From an uncultured Eubacteriales bacterium (GTDB lineage: Bacteria > Bacillota > Clostridia > Oscillospirales > CAG-272), in NCBI GenBank assembly GCA_900554225.1, contig USGH01000017.1:1-21692 (forward strand): 21,692 bases of DNA, given 5' to 3'. The stretch's first letter is position 1. Every line of letters begins with the position of its first letter. Under the pieces are notes generated by a model. It saw only the letters and a program-made list of their open reading frames with translations, ran no database searches and was not told the origin of the DNA. A program made the translations under genes and the position numbers. Shown here piece by piece: positions 8,356 to 15,531 of this stretch.

Positions 8356-11300
8356 TCAGTCGAGGTAGGATTCGAGCGCGTCGGCAGCATCATTCAGGTA
8401 GCGAACGATCTGGACGGTCGTCTCGTCGGATGCGGTGAGAGAAGAAGCGGCGGCGCGGATTTCATCGATATCCTTGTTATCACATGCGGTGATGACTGCG
8501 TCGTACTGACCGCTGTTCTCGCCGATGAGCTCCAGCACCTGGCTGATTCTCTTGTCCGCGAGCGTAGAACCGATAGGCAGGATCTCCAGCTCGAACTCGG
8601 TTCTCTTCCGGTTGATTTCCTTATTGATGGTATTGATGTACTGCAAGAGGGAATCTACCGGGTCTGCATGGTTGTTGTACGCGTCTAAGAACGCGAAGTT
8701 GGTATAACGGGCGAGGATGTAGTTGCCGGGGTACTGCGGAACGGCTGCGAGATTATCCATCTGCTTCTTCAACTGATTGTACTCGCGGGACGTCCACGGC
8801 AGTTCTTCGAGAGCGGCTTTGTTTGCGGTTGTGTTCTTTGCCGCATCACCAAGGATGGCAACGAGCTCGTTGGAGTAGTCCACCTGGAACTGGGTATCGG
8901 TGTACCACTTCATGAATTCCCAGGAGGAGGCGGGATCCTTGGTACCGGACATCATAACGAGTGCGCCGGTAGAGGACATGGTCAAGTTGTTGATGTTGCC
9001 GTTTTCGTCTACCGTGCCGGGTACAGGACCGAATTCCCACAGACCCGCGATTTCCGTACCGAAGATAACGACGTTGTTGTATTCGCTGTACGGACGGATG
9101 GCGATGGGCATTTCACCGGTCTTGAAACGGTTTGCGAAGTCGTAGGTGTACGGCAGGGAGTACTGCGTGAACATATCGCACATGATCTCGAACGCTTCCA
9201 GGGACTTGTTGGAGTCAAGGTTGATACGCATACCGTCGTCCGCCCAGAGATCCTCATTCATCTGATACATGAAGGTCTGGTAGTCGGCGGTAAGACCGAT
9301 CTCCATGTTGTTGAACTGGAGAACCGGCACCATGGACAACAGCTCATCCCACGTCTTCGGCACATCCAGACCAAGGTCTGCGAGAATGTCGGTGCGGTAG
9401 AACATCATGTTCCAGGTCTGCGTAGACGGGAGTCCGTAGGTCTTGCCGTAGAGGGTGATCGGGATCATCGCGGCTTCGGTGAATCTCTGCTCTACCTCGT
9501 GGAAGTCGGAGAAGATCTCACGCATTTGTGCGTTGTAGGCTTTGGTTTCCTCATCCGCATCCGCTTCATCCTCGTATGCTTCCGGGTTGACGGCAAGGAC
9601 TGCATGGCGGATTGCGTACTGGATCGGGTCGGCACCCGCACCGTCGAGGGCTACATCCGGGCCAACGCCGGCAAGCACGGACGGAAGCAGGGTATCCGCG
9701 GAGACGAGCTTCAGGGCAACGTCTACATTGGAGTTCGGAACGAACTGGTTATCGATCAGGTTCCGGATGATCTGCGCCTGGTCACGACCGGTTGTAACCC
9801 ATACTTCAATGGACTTATCGGAAGCCTGTTCGGAAGTAGAGCCGCCGAGTGAGTTATAGTCGGTGTAGAAGGAGCCGATGAACTGCTTCATTTCGTGTGC
9901 GAACGCCTGGAAGAAGTTTGCCTCTGCCTTCGGCTTATCCGCGGATGCGGGCTGCACCAGAATGTAGTCGATTTCCAGCGGCTGCTTGGTAACGGTATTG
10001 AGCCATGTACCGAGCGTACCGATATTGGACTTCAGGTTGGAGAGGTTCGGCGCGATTTCATCCTCATCGGTACCCATTCTCTCAAGGAGACGGGCGATGG
10101 TCGCCAGCGTTGCGGAGTTTTCACTCTTTACGTCTGCGGTGGATTCGATGTAGGAGATGACGTCGTTCAGGTTGATGGACTGAATCACGAGGTCCTCCAC
10201 AACGTTCGGCATAACGCGTCCGAAGCCGTAGTCACGATAGGAGTCCGGAGACGCGCCGGTCAGCTTCAGGATTTCGAGATAGTCGTCGTTGATGGAGTCC
10301 ATGATCTCGTTGACCTGACGGATGGTGTCGCCCATTTCGCCGAGCGTTACTTCCAGGCGCATGGTGTGCTCACCGGGCTCCAGATAGAACTGGAAGGTAT
10401 CCGCGCCATTGCCGGCAGCAGCGACCTGCCATTCGGTGCCGTAGTTGAATTTCGCGTAGTTGGCTTCTTCAAACGGAACCTCGCCGTCGATGTAGATCTT
10501 CCGGGATACGTACATACCGGACAGCTCATTCTGACGGAAGCGGAACACCATCTCATAGAGACCGGCGGACTCCACATTGAAGGTGTATTCCACCCACTGA
10601 CCGACCTTCTGCCACTTTTCACCGCCGATCGTGTTCAGCATGATCTTGGTGTGATGCTGCGGCTCGGTGATGGCGGATTTCCGGTCGTAGATCGGGTATA
10701 CGGTGTAGTCGGAGGTAGCAGACGGCGTTTCCGCGTCGAGGTGGATCGGGGAAGCGGTCGCCTCGGACTTACCGGAGATGTAATCCTCGTAAACGGGCTT
10801 ATCCTCGTAAGGGTGGATCGTGATCGTCTGAATCGCCATCGGCTCACGGACGGATTCCAGGGTGATCGTGTTTTCGCCGGCTTCGAGGTAGAACTCAAAC
10901 GGGTTTGCATAATAGCCGTTGGAGTCGATGAATTCGTAATTCGACCATACGTGTTCGACGTGGGAGTTGGGACGCAGCTCGTTGCCGTTGGAGTCGATCT
11001 CAAATCTGCCGTCGATGTAGTCGTTGATCCAAGTCTTCTTCATCAGCAGGTAACGCGCTTCGGAGAAGGGAACCTTGTCGTTTATGTAGAGCATCCGCTC
11101 GATGGAGTTTGTCTTATTGGAAGTGGACGTGTAGTCGATGCCGATCGCGTACAGACCGGTTTCCGGAATGTTGACCTTCCACGTGACCTTGCCGTCGTCC
11201 TGCATCACAAGGCTTTGTCCGCTCTTGCCGTTGTAGTTCGATTCGACCGAAACGGTAGCGGTGGTGGATTCAGCAACATAATCCGTCGCGTCGATCGTAA

Positions 11301-11523
11301 CGGACTTCGTTCCTCGCTTCGCATCCGCGTGCTGCTCCTTGTACGCAGCGTAAGAGATGGAAGACAGGGATTCGCTGATCTCCTGCAAAGTCGTCTTCGT
11401 ATTGGTGTTTGTGGTGGCGGCGGTATCTTCTCCGGCGGCCATTACAGCCGTCTGTGCGGTACCGAGAGCCATCAGAAGCGACAGAGCAAGACAAGTCAAC
11501 TTTTTGCTTGTGGGTTTTCTCAT
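8356..11523 (-). CDS. Giant extracellular solute-binding protein with two duplicated carbohydrate-binding-like modules
   Basis: A 1055-residue secreted protein, over twice the length of an ordinary sugar-binding protein (about 420-550). The start at 11521-11523 is fixed by AGGAGGAAGG just upstream and by a signal peptide (hydrophobic core about 9-29). There is no lipobox cysteine, which is unusual for a Gram-positive binding protein. Two related beta-sandwich-like modules follow, at about 78-238 and 262-395. They share an order of motifs: TGLYAI/AGLYEM, then YINDKVPFSEA/YIDGEVPFEEA, then EFYLEAGENTITLE/QFYLEPGEHTMRLE. A mostly helical connecting region (about 400-560) leads to the periplasmic-binding-protein fold from about 570 to about 960 (IEVWVTTGRDQAQIIRNLI; PDVALDGAG; WNMMFYRTDIL; TWDELL), and a helical C-terminal tail completes it. 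It heads the permease operon and presumably delivers a glycan to it; the extra modules may hold larger polymers near the cell. Confidence 0.88.
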   Translation of the reverse strand: MRKPTSKKLTCLALSLLMALGTAQTAVMAAGEDTAATTNTNTKTTLQEISESLSSISYAAYKEQHADAKRGTKSVTIDATDYVAESTTATVSVESNYNGKSGQSLVMQDDGKVTWKVNIPETGLYAIGIDYTSTSNKTNSIERMLYINDKVPFSEARYLLMKKTWINDYIDGRFEIDSNGNELRPNSHVEHVWSNYEFIDSNGYYANPFEFYLEAGENTITLESVREPMAIQTITIHPYEDKPVYEDYISGKSEATASPIHLDAETPSATSDYTVYPIYDRKSAITEPQHHTKIMLNTIGGEKWQKVGQWVEYTFNVESAGLYEMVFRFRQNELSGMYVSRKIYIDGEVPFEEANYAKFNYGTEWQVAAAGNGADTFQFYLEPGEHTMRLEVTLGEMGDTIRQVNEIMDSINDDYLEILKLTGASPDSYRDYGFGRVMPNVVEDLVIQSINLNDVISYIESTADVKSENSATLATIARLLERMGTDEDEIAPNLSNLKSNIGTLGTWLNTVTKQPLEIDYILVQPASADKPKAEANFFQAFAHEMKQFIGSFYTDYNSLGGSTSEQASDKSIEVWVTTGRDQAQIIRNLIDNQFVPNSNVDVALKLVSADTLLPSVLAGVGPDVALDGAGADPIQYAIRHAVLAVNPEAYEDEADADEETKAYNAQMREIFSDFHEVEQRFTEAAMIPITLYGKTYGLPSTQTWNMMFYRTDILADLGLDVPKTWDELLSMVPVLQFNNMEIGLTADYQTFMYQMNEDLWADDGMRINLDSNKSLEAFEIMCDMFTQYSLPYTYDFANRFKTGEMPIAIRPYSEYNNVVIFGTEIAGLWEFGPVPGTVDENGNINNLTMSSTGALVMMSGTKDPASSWEFMKWYTDTQFQVDYSNELVAILGDAAKNTTANKAALEELPWTSREYNQLKKQMDNLAAVPQYPGNYILARYTNFAFLDAYNNHADPVDSLLQYINTINKEINRKRTEFELEILPIGSTLADKRISQVLELIGENSGQYDAVITACDNKDIDEIRAAASSLTASDETTVQIVRYLNDAADALESYLD

Positions 11524-12022
11524 ATAACCTTCCTCCTGCTTGTTTTTGGGACTTTGGCAAAGGTTCGCTCCCGTACCGGATACTCCGGCAGTCTGGACCG
11601 TGTTTACGCCGCTGTCCGCCCTCACTTGGGGAATTTGATTCGTGCCTCCGCGCGTGATATTGCCGCCGCGAGTGCCTATATAATAGGTAGACTTCCGACA
11701 CCGCCATCCGCTGAGACATCGCACCATCGACAAGGAATCTGCATCCCGCCGGACGAATCATTCCGCCATTCGTCAGACAAGCCGCATCCGCCCTTCGATT
11801 GCACCACAGAGGTGCCCGGTGCGTAGCATAGATACGGAGGCGCAAACAAATTGCTCCGGACAGCTTTTTTTCTTCTGAAACGAATACATTCACCGTATTC
11901 CTTGCGGAGATTCCGCGCGTTCCACGTTCTTTTTGCCGCCAATCGTCCATCGGTAAACGGAACCCGATCGATTTTTAGCGCGCAAAGTCCCCATGGTCAC
12001 GCCGTCTCACCGCCTTCAGACG
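11524..12022 (-). other. Long leader region without a gene, between the RNA terminator and the solute-binding-protein gene
   Basis: About 500 bases with no ORF that has both a ribosome binding site and plausible codon use; the overlapping frames on both strands are shadows. Visible structure: an inverted repeat GAATAC/GTATTC with seven bases between (11882-11900), a GCACC/GGTGC hairpin with a five-base loop (around 11800-11815), and an AT-rich palindrome at 11675-11687. Either it is a very long 5' untranslated region of the operon, reached when the terminator at 12023-12086 is bypassed, or it holds a further promoter. I see no clear -35/-10 pair. Confidence 0.5.
11675..11687. promoter_or_regulatory. 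AT-rich palindrome, possible operator or -10 region upstream of the binding-protein gene
   Basis: CCTATATAATAGG has matching five-base arms (CCTAT/ATAGG) around three central bases. On the minus strand it includes TATTAT, which could act as a -10 box about 150 bases upstream of the start codon, but no fitting -35 element is present. A similar AT-rich motif (TATTATATAG) also occurs in the gap after the binding-protein gene near 8153-8164. Regulatory meaning is a guess. Confidence 0.25.
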
Positions 12023-12086
12023 AAAAAAAGGCATCCGAGCAGCATTGCGTCCCAAGTACCGGGAGAGTTTCGCAGCTCCCGGATGC
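12023..12086 (-). terminator. Intrinsic terminator closing the structured leader RNA
   Basis: On the minus strand, GCATCCG (complement of 12080-12086) pairs with CGGATGC (complement of 12031-12037) and is followed by seven T residues (complement of 12023-12029). A smaller perfect seven-base-pair hairpin CCGGGAG/CTCCCGG lies inside (12059-12082) and shares three bases with the outer arm. The arrangement reads as a Rho-independent terminator for the RNA that starts near 12180. Confidence 0.75.
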
Positions 12087-12180
12087 TCCCGATCCCGCAC
12101 AGTGACCGTTTTGTGGTCGCTTTGTGACGGCGTCGGGCAGCATGAAAGCCGCAAACTGGTCTCCCCCCGTATTTATTATG
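12023..12180 (-). ncRNA. Candidate structured RNA (attenuator, riboswitch or small RNA) of unknown family
   Basis: A strong promoter at 12186-12214 and a terminator at 12023-12086 delimit an RNA of about 155 nt with no coding potential. It can form a long irregular stem between 12083 and 12143. The arms are ATGCT+CCCGA against TCGGG+AGCAT (ten pairs, one bulged base), continued inward by CCG/CGG, CACA/TGTG and GACC/GGTC pairings with small internal loops, ending in an ACAAAAC loop. The base of this stem uses 12083-12086, the same bases as the 5' arm of the terminator, so the two structures exclude each other: the layout of a regulated terminator. A further five-pair hairpin (GCGGC/GCTGC with one G-U) is possible near 12138-12153. 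A 6S-like reading is also possible, with a closing pairing of GGGAGA to TCTCCC. No known riboswitch signature was recognised. Confidence 0.5.
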
Positions 12181-12185
12181 CCATA

Positions 12186-12214
12186 ATCATAGCATAAACG
12201 CACAAAATTGTCAA
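12186..12214 (-). promoter_or_regulatory. Strong sigma-A promoter of the structured RNA
   Basis: On the minus strand: TTGACA (complement of 12209-12214), a 17-base spacer, and TATGAT (complement of 12186-12191), with TGC directly before the -10 box giving an extended -10. The predicted start lies near 12180. It is the best promoter upstream of the sugar-transport operon. Confidence 0.8.
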
Positions 12215-12217
12215 GCG

Positions 12218-12331
12218 TTATCCCAGCGGCGCGTGTGAAATTTGGTATGTATCCTGTTTTTCCCGCGGCGGTTTTTCGGGTTTGTGAAAAGATTCGGTCC
12301 GAAAACCGTTTTTCCGCCACATCCGCGTCAT
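12218..12331 (-). CDS. Possible 37-residue leader peptide upstream of the structured-RNA promoter
   Basis: ATG at 12329-12331 is preceded by GGAGG with a seven-base gap, a good ribosome binding site. The frame encodes a basic, Lys/Arg/Pro-rich peptide (MTRMWRKNGF...) of 37 residues and stops with TAA at 12218-12220, four bases before the -35 box of the downstream promoter. No domain, signal peptide or membrane segment is visible. The peptide may be real or chance; the ribosome binding site is the only positive evidence. Confidence 0.22.
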   Translation of the reverse strand: MTRMWRKNGFRTESFHKPEKPPREKQDTYQISHAPLG

Positions 12332-12420
12332 ATTTTCGCCTCCATCTGTGCGTAAATTCTTTTTACATCATTTGCCTGTTTCGCGTGTATATTATGGATT
12401 TTTTTGCCGTTTTTATTCGT

Positions 12421-12438
12421 TTTTGAAGCACTTCAAAA
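12421..12438. promoter_or_regulatory. 18-base perfect inverted repeat, probable protein-binding site
   Basis: TTTTGAAGCACTTCAAAA: eight-base arms around a two-base centre. There is no T-run suited to termination and the loop is too short for a stable RNA hairpin, so a dimeric repressor or activator site is the likelier reading. It lies about 200 bases upstream of the RNA promoter. Confidence 0.4.
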
Positions 12439-12638
12439 GCTTGCAATTCACATTTCGTCAGCCTTCTTTACCTGCTGCCGGAAGCATCTGGAAATCGCAA
12501 TTTTCCCGCGACTCCATTTTCGCACATCCGTTTCCGGTCATTCTGCACATTTTTTCAGCACTTTTTTCTACATCACGAAAAATTGCACAAAATTTCAGAA
12601 AACTGTCGCACAGCGTGCGTTTTGCCGGTTTTCATTCC

Positions 12639-12654
12639 CATGACAGCTGTCATG
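12639..12654. promoter_or_regulatory. 16-base perfect palindrome, probable protein-binding site
   Basis: CATGACAGCTGTCATG is fully self-complementary, with a TGACA...TGTCA core. It is 97 bases downstream of the desulfurase stop and has no loop or T-run, so a DNA-binding-protein operator is more plausible than a terminator. The cognate regulator is not in the window. Confidence 0.4.
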
Positions 12655-12750
12655 ATTGGGTGATTCTGGCATTTCGCTCTCTTTCTTCCATTTCTGACAC
12701 AAATTCTACAGGCCGCGAACGTCCCCGCGCACCTCCCTCTCACCATGCGG

Positions 12751-13896
12751 TCATGCGTCTGCCAATCGCCGCACATGGCGCTCCAGCAGCGCCGCAGCAC
12801 GCTCCACCTCCGCCGCCGTATTGCCGCTTCCAAACGACAGACGGATCATGGTGCGCGCAAGCTCCGGGGGGTATCCCATGGCAAGAAGGACCGCGGACGG
12901 CTCCGTACTCCCGCTGTGACAGGCAGCCCCCGGCGATACCGCCAAGCCCGCCATGGCGAGGGAGAGTGCGAGGTTTTCCCCGGTCACACCGCGCGCAGCC
13001 AGAGACGGAAACACAAGGCAGTGGATCCCTCCGATCCGTTCCGCCGTCTCTCCGGGGAGAAGCAGATCCGGGATCGCCGCGCGCAGTCTTTCCTCCAGCC
13101 GCCGTCCGCTCTCGTACACCGCAGAGAGATCCCGCCGCTCCGATACCGCAGAGGCAAATGCCGCCGCCAGTGGGAACGATTCCGTGCCGCCGCGCACACC
13201 GGATTCCTGCCCGCCGCCCGTGATGGGGGAATACTGTGCCAGATCGCTGCGCAAATACAGAAGTCCGATCCCGAGCGGTCCGCCGCATTTGTGTGCTGCC
13301 GCAGCCAGGCCATCCACGCAAGGGGTGATCGCGGCAGGAGTGCGATGCGGTGCATATGCCACAGCGTCCGTGAAGAAATAAGCGTCGTGTGCATGGGCAA
13401 AATCGGCAAGCGCACCAATCGGCATGACGACCCCGGTCTCGTTTTGCGCCGCCAGTACGGTACACAGCCCGGTATCCGCTGTCCAGACCGACGCGACAGA
13501 ATCCACAGTGACGGTGCCGTTTTTGGCAGGCGGTGCGACACGGATCGAGAAGCCCTCCCTTGCCAGTGTATCACAGGCAGCGACCACAGCGGGATGCTCT
13601 GCGGCGGAACGAACGATGGTGCGCTTTCCCCGCTCTGCCGCAGCGTGGGCGAGGGTATGGAGGGCAATGTAGTCGGATTCGGTGCCGCCGGAGGTAAAAT
13701 AGACCTCCTCACAGGGAACGCCACACCAGACGGCGAGAGCGCAACGTGCATCGGACAAAACGGCGGCGGCGCGTTCTCCAAACGGATGGAGAGAGGAGGG
13801 ATTGCCATAGCTCCCATCGTCCGCGAGAAGGCGGAACAGGGTATCGCGCGCTGCGGTACACAGCGGGGCATGGGCGGCATAATCGGCGTAAATCAT
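12751..13896 (-). CDS. Divergent NifS/IscS-like cysteine desulfurase (class V aminotransferase fold)
   Basis: A 381-residue PLP enzyme of normal NifS length. Such enzymes take sulfur from cysteine as a persulfide for Fe-S clusters or thio-modification. Recognisable motifs: YADYAAHAP (3-11), SGGTES (69-74), AEHPAV with His101 stacking on PLP, NETG (152-155), Asp177 for the pyridine nitrogen, AHKCGGPLGIG with PLP-lysine Lys203, GGGQESGVRGGTE (227-239), and the active-site loop SPGAACHSGSTEPS with nucleophile Cys326. Two departures are visible: the usual Gln of the DAxQ motif is Ala180, and the Arg usually found in GQERG is Ser232. The catalytic residues themselves are kept, so activity is likely but specificity may differ. 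It is a single-gene unit with its own promoter; no iscU, thiI or mnmA is adjacent. The start is supported by AAAGG ten bases upstream. Confidence 0.9.
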   Translation of the reverse strand: MIYADYAAHAPLCTAARDTLFRLLADDGSYGNPSSLHPFGERAAAVLSDARCALAVWCGVPCEEVYFTSGGTESDYIALHTLAHAAAERGKRTIVRSAAEHPAVVAACDTLAREGFSIRVAPPAKNGTVTVDSVASVWTADTGLCTVLAAQNETGVVMPIGALADFAHAHDAYFFTDAVAYAPHRTPAAITPCVDGLAAAAHKCGGPLGIGLLYLRSDLAQYSPITGGGQESGVRGGTESFPLAAAFASAVSERRDLSAVYESGRRLEERLRAAIPDLLLPGETAERIGGIHCLVFPSLAARGVTGENLALSLAMAGLAVSPGAACHSGSTEPSAVLLAMGYPPELARTMIRLSFGSGNTAAEVERAAALLERHVRRLADA

Positions 13897-13931
13897 GGAT
13901 AAACGACCTTTCGGGGAGAGATTTCCTACCC

Positions 13932-13960
13932 ATTATATACGATTTTTGCGGAAAGTGCAA
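13932..13960 (-). promoter_or_regulatory. Sigma-A promoter of the cysteine desulfurase gene
   Basis: On the minus strand: TTGCAC (complement of 13955-13960), a 17-base spacer and a perfect TATAAT (complement of 13932-13937), about 36 bases upstream of the start codon. Confidence 0.8.
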
Positions 13961-14023
13961 GAGTGTGTGCAAAATCACCGTTTTCTGTCTGCTTGCGAAA
14001 ACCGGAATTGTGGGGAAATCCTC

Positions 14024-14052
14024 TTTCCAAACGGAGCAAATGGTGCTATAAT
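14024..14052 (+). promoter_or_regulatory. Sigma-A promoter of the antiporter gene
   Basis: TTTCCA (14024-14029), 17 bases, TATAAT (14047-14052), with TGC directly before the -10 box (extended -10). It lies 38 bases upstream of the chosen start codon and is back to back with the desulfurase promoter, about 60 bases away. Confidence 0.75.
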
Positions 14053-14089
14053 AGTACCTGTGCATTTTATGAAAAGAAGGGCTTCTACT

Positions 14090-15361
14090 ATGACAACATT
14101 ACTTGCCTTATCCATCGCCCTGTTCGCGGGACTGCTCATGTCCCGTCTGACGAAAATCTGGAACCTGCCTGCCGTGACCGCGTATCTGGTGGCAGGGATC
14201 CTGATCGGTCCGTTCTGCCTCGGGCGGCTGGGTCTGACGGGCATTGGCTTTATCTCCATGGACGATGTGGGAAAATACGACATCATCTGCGACACCGCGC
14301 TCGGCTTTATCGCGTTCGCGATGGGCAACGAATTCCGGCTGGAGGATCTGCGCAAGACCGGCAAGCAGTCGATCGTGATCGCGATATTCCAGGCGATGGT
14401 CGCGACGATCTTCGTGGACGTGGTGCTGATCGCGATGCACTTCATGATGCCGGACAAGCTGTCCCTGTCCGCGGCGATCACGCTGGGCGCGGTGGCTACG
14501 GCTACGGCTCCCGCTGCGACACTGATGGTAGTCAAGCAGTACAAGGCGGAGGGACCGCTCACGAAGGTACTCCTTCCGGTCGTTGCGCTGGACGATGTGG
14601 TGGGACTGATCGTTTTCGCGATCTCGTTCGGCATTGCCAAGGCACTCGAAAACGGTCACATGGATCTCGTATCCGTGATCGCGGATCCGCTGATTGAGGT
14701 ATTCGCGTCGCTGGTGCTCGGTGCCGTACTCGGCTATCTCTTCCACTTCACGGAGCAGTTCTTCTATTCCCGCAGCAAGCGCATGAGCATTTCCGTGACA
14801 TATGTTCTCTTAGCGGTCGCCCTCTCGCAGTTGACCTTCCGGATCGGCGCGGTGACGGTCGGCTTCTCTTCCCTGCTCGTATGCATGGCATTGGGCACGG
14901 TATTCTGCAATCTGTGTCCGTTCTCCGCAGAGCTGATGGATCGTGTGGATCGCTGGACCGGTCCGCTGATGGTGCTGTTCTTCGTGCTGAGCGGCGCGGG
15001 GCTGGACTTTGACGTATTCTCCGATCCGGCGATCATTCTCGTCGGCGTGGTCTACATTCTCTTCCGTTCCATCGGCAAGATCAGCGGCGCCGCGGTTTCC
15101 TCGAAATTCATGCACTGCGAGCCGACGGTTCAGAAGTATCTCGGCATCACGCTTCTTCCGCAGGCAGGCGTATCCCTTGGTATGTCCCTGACCGCAATGT
15201 CCCTGGGCGCGCCCGGTCTGATCATCCGCAACGTCGCCCTCTTCGCCGTCCTCGTCTATGAGCTGGTCGGGCCTCTCCTGACCCGCATCGCGCTCGACAA
15301 GGCAGGCGAGATCCCCGCAAAGCCCATTACAGAGCGGGAGGCAGCCAAGTCCGCCAAGTAA
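14090..15361 (+). CDS. Cation:proton antiporter, Na+/H+ exchanger family (CPA type)
   Basis: A 423-residue integral membrane protein, hydrophobic almost throughout, with roughly 12 membrane segments and no cytoplasmic RCK/TrkA-N domain at the C-terminus. The family core is visible: MGNEFRLEDLRKTGKQS (78-94), GAVATATAPAATL (133-145) and VALDDVVGLIVF (165-176), whose paired aspartates Asp168-Asp169 match the ion-binding position of this exchanger superfamily. It probably swaps Na+ or K+ for protons across the cell membrane in pH or salt homeostasis. The start at 14090 is preferred because AGAAGG lies nine bases upstream. Longer in-frame starts are upstream of, or overlap, the promoter, and the ATG at 14069 has no ribosome binding site. 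It is monocistronic, ending before a strong terminator. Confidence 0.9.
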   Translation: MTTLLALSIALFAGLLMSRLTKIWNLPAVTAYLVAGILIGPFCLGRLGLTGIGFISMDDVGKYDIICDTALGFIAFAMGNEFRLEDLRKTGKQSIVIAIFQAMVATIFVDVVLIAMHFMMPDKLSLSAAITLGAVATATAPAATLMVVKQYKAEGPLTKVLLPVVALDDVVGLIVFAISFGIAKALENGHMDLVSVIADPLIEVFASLVLGAVLGYLFHFTEQFFYSRSKRMSISVTYVLLAVALSQLTFRIGAVTVGFSSLLVCMALGTVFCNLCPFSAELMDRVDRWTGPLMVLFFVLSGAGLDFDVFSDPAIILVGVVYILFRSIGKISGAAVSSKFMHCEPTVQKYLGITLLPQAGVSLGMSLTAMSLGAPGLIIRNVALFAVLVYELVGPLLTRIALDKAGEIPAKPITEREAAKSAK

Positions 15362-15411
15362 GCGGATTGCCGTGCGGTACGCTTCGTGCGGTGAATTTGT
15401 CTGTTCCATAG

Positions 15412-15455
15412 AAAAAGCCGTCGGTTGTGCTTTGAAACACTTCCGGCGGCTTTTG
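15412..15455. terminator. Bidirectional intrinsic terminator between the antiporter and the orphan binding protein
   Basis: AAAAA, then GCCGTCGG pairing with CCGGCGGC (one G-U), with GTG/CAC pairing further in, then TTTT. The A-run before and T-run after the stem let it stop transcription from both sides, which fits its position between convergent genes. Confidence 0.85.
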
Positions 15456-15531
15456 TGATTCCTTTGGAAAAACGCGGAGAGGTCACGCGGCGATCACCGG
15501 CGATTTTTCCTGTCCGAGAGTACCAGCTCCA

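Larger units (their letters stand above)
12332..12750. other. AT-richer intergenic region with two perfect palindromes
   Basis: About 420 bases after the cysteine desulfurase stop, visibly richer in A and T than the genes around it. No gene is supported on either strand. It contains perfect palindromes at 12421-12438 and 12639-12654. No terminator with a T-run follows the desulfurase gene, so read-through toward the RNA promoter is possible. Confidence 0.5.

Noticed and set aside
9895..11826. 643-codon open frame on the plus strand, antisense to the giant binding protein
   Set aside because: It covers part of a gene with clear signal peptide, ribosome binding site and domains, has no start signal, and its composition fits an antisense shadow. 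The same holds for the long plus frames over the DUF5696 and YIP1 genes (1902-3200 and 4410-6338).
12023..12180. Cyclic-di-GMP-I (GEMM) riboswitch reading of the structured RNA, suggested by a GGGACGCAA string
   Set aside because: The string resembles part of the GEMM core, but the second helix and its conserved tail are missing; the terminator follows directly.
11997..12320. 107-codon minus-strand open frame in the intergenic region
   Set aside because: It starts at GTG without a ribosome binding site and runs straight through the strong promoter and the structured RNA with its terminator; no domain is visible.
12639..12654. Palindrome as terminator of the cysteine desulfurase gene
   Set aside because: It has no loop in the centre and no T-run on the minus strand, so it cannot act as an intrinsic terminator.
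12745..13902. 385-codon plus-strand open frame opposite the cysteine desulfurase
   Set aside because: Very Arg-rich, no ribosome binding site, and the opposite strand carries all the PLP-enzyme motifs.
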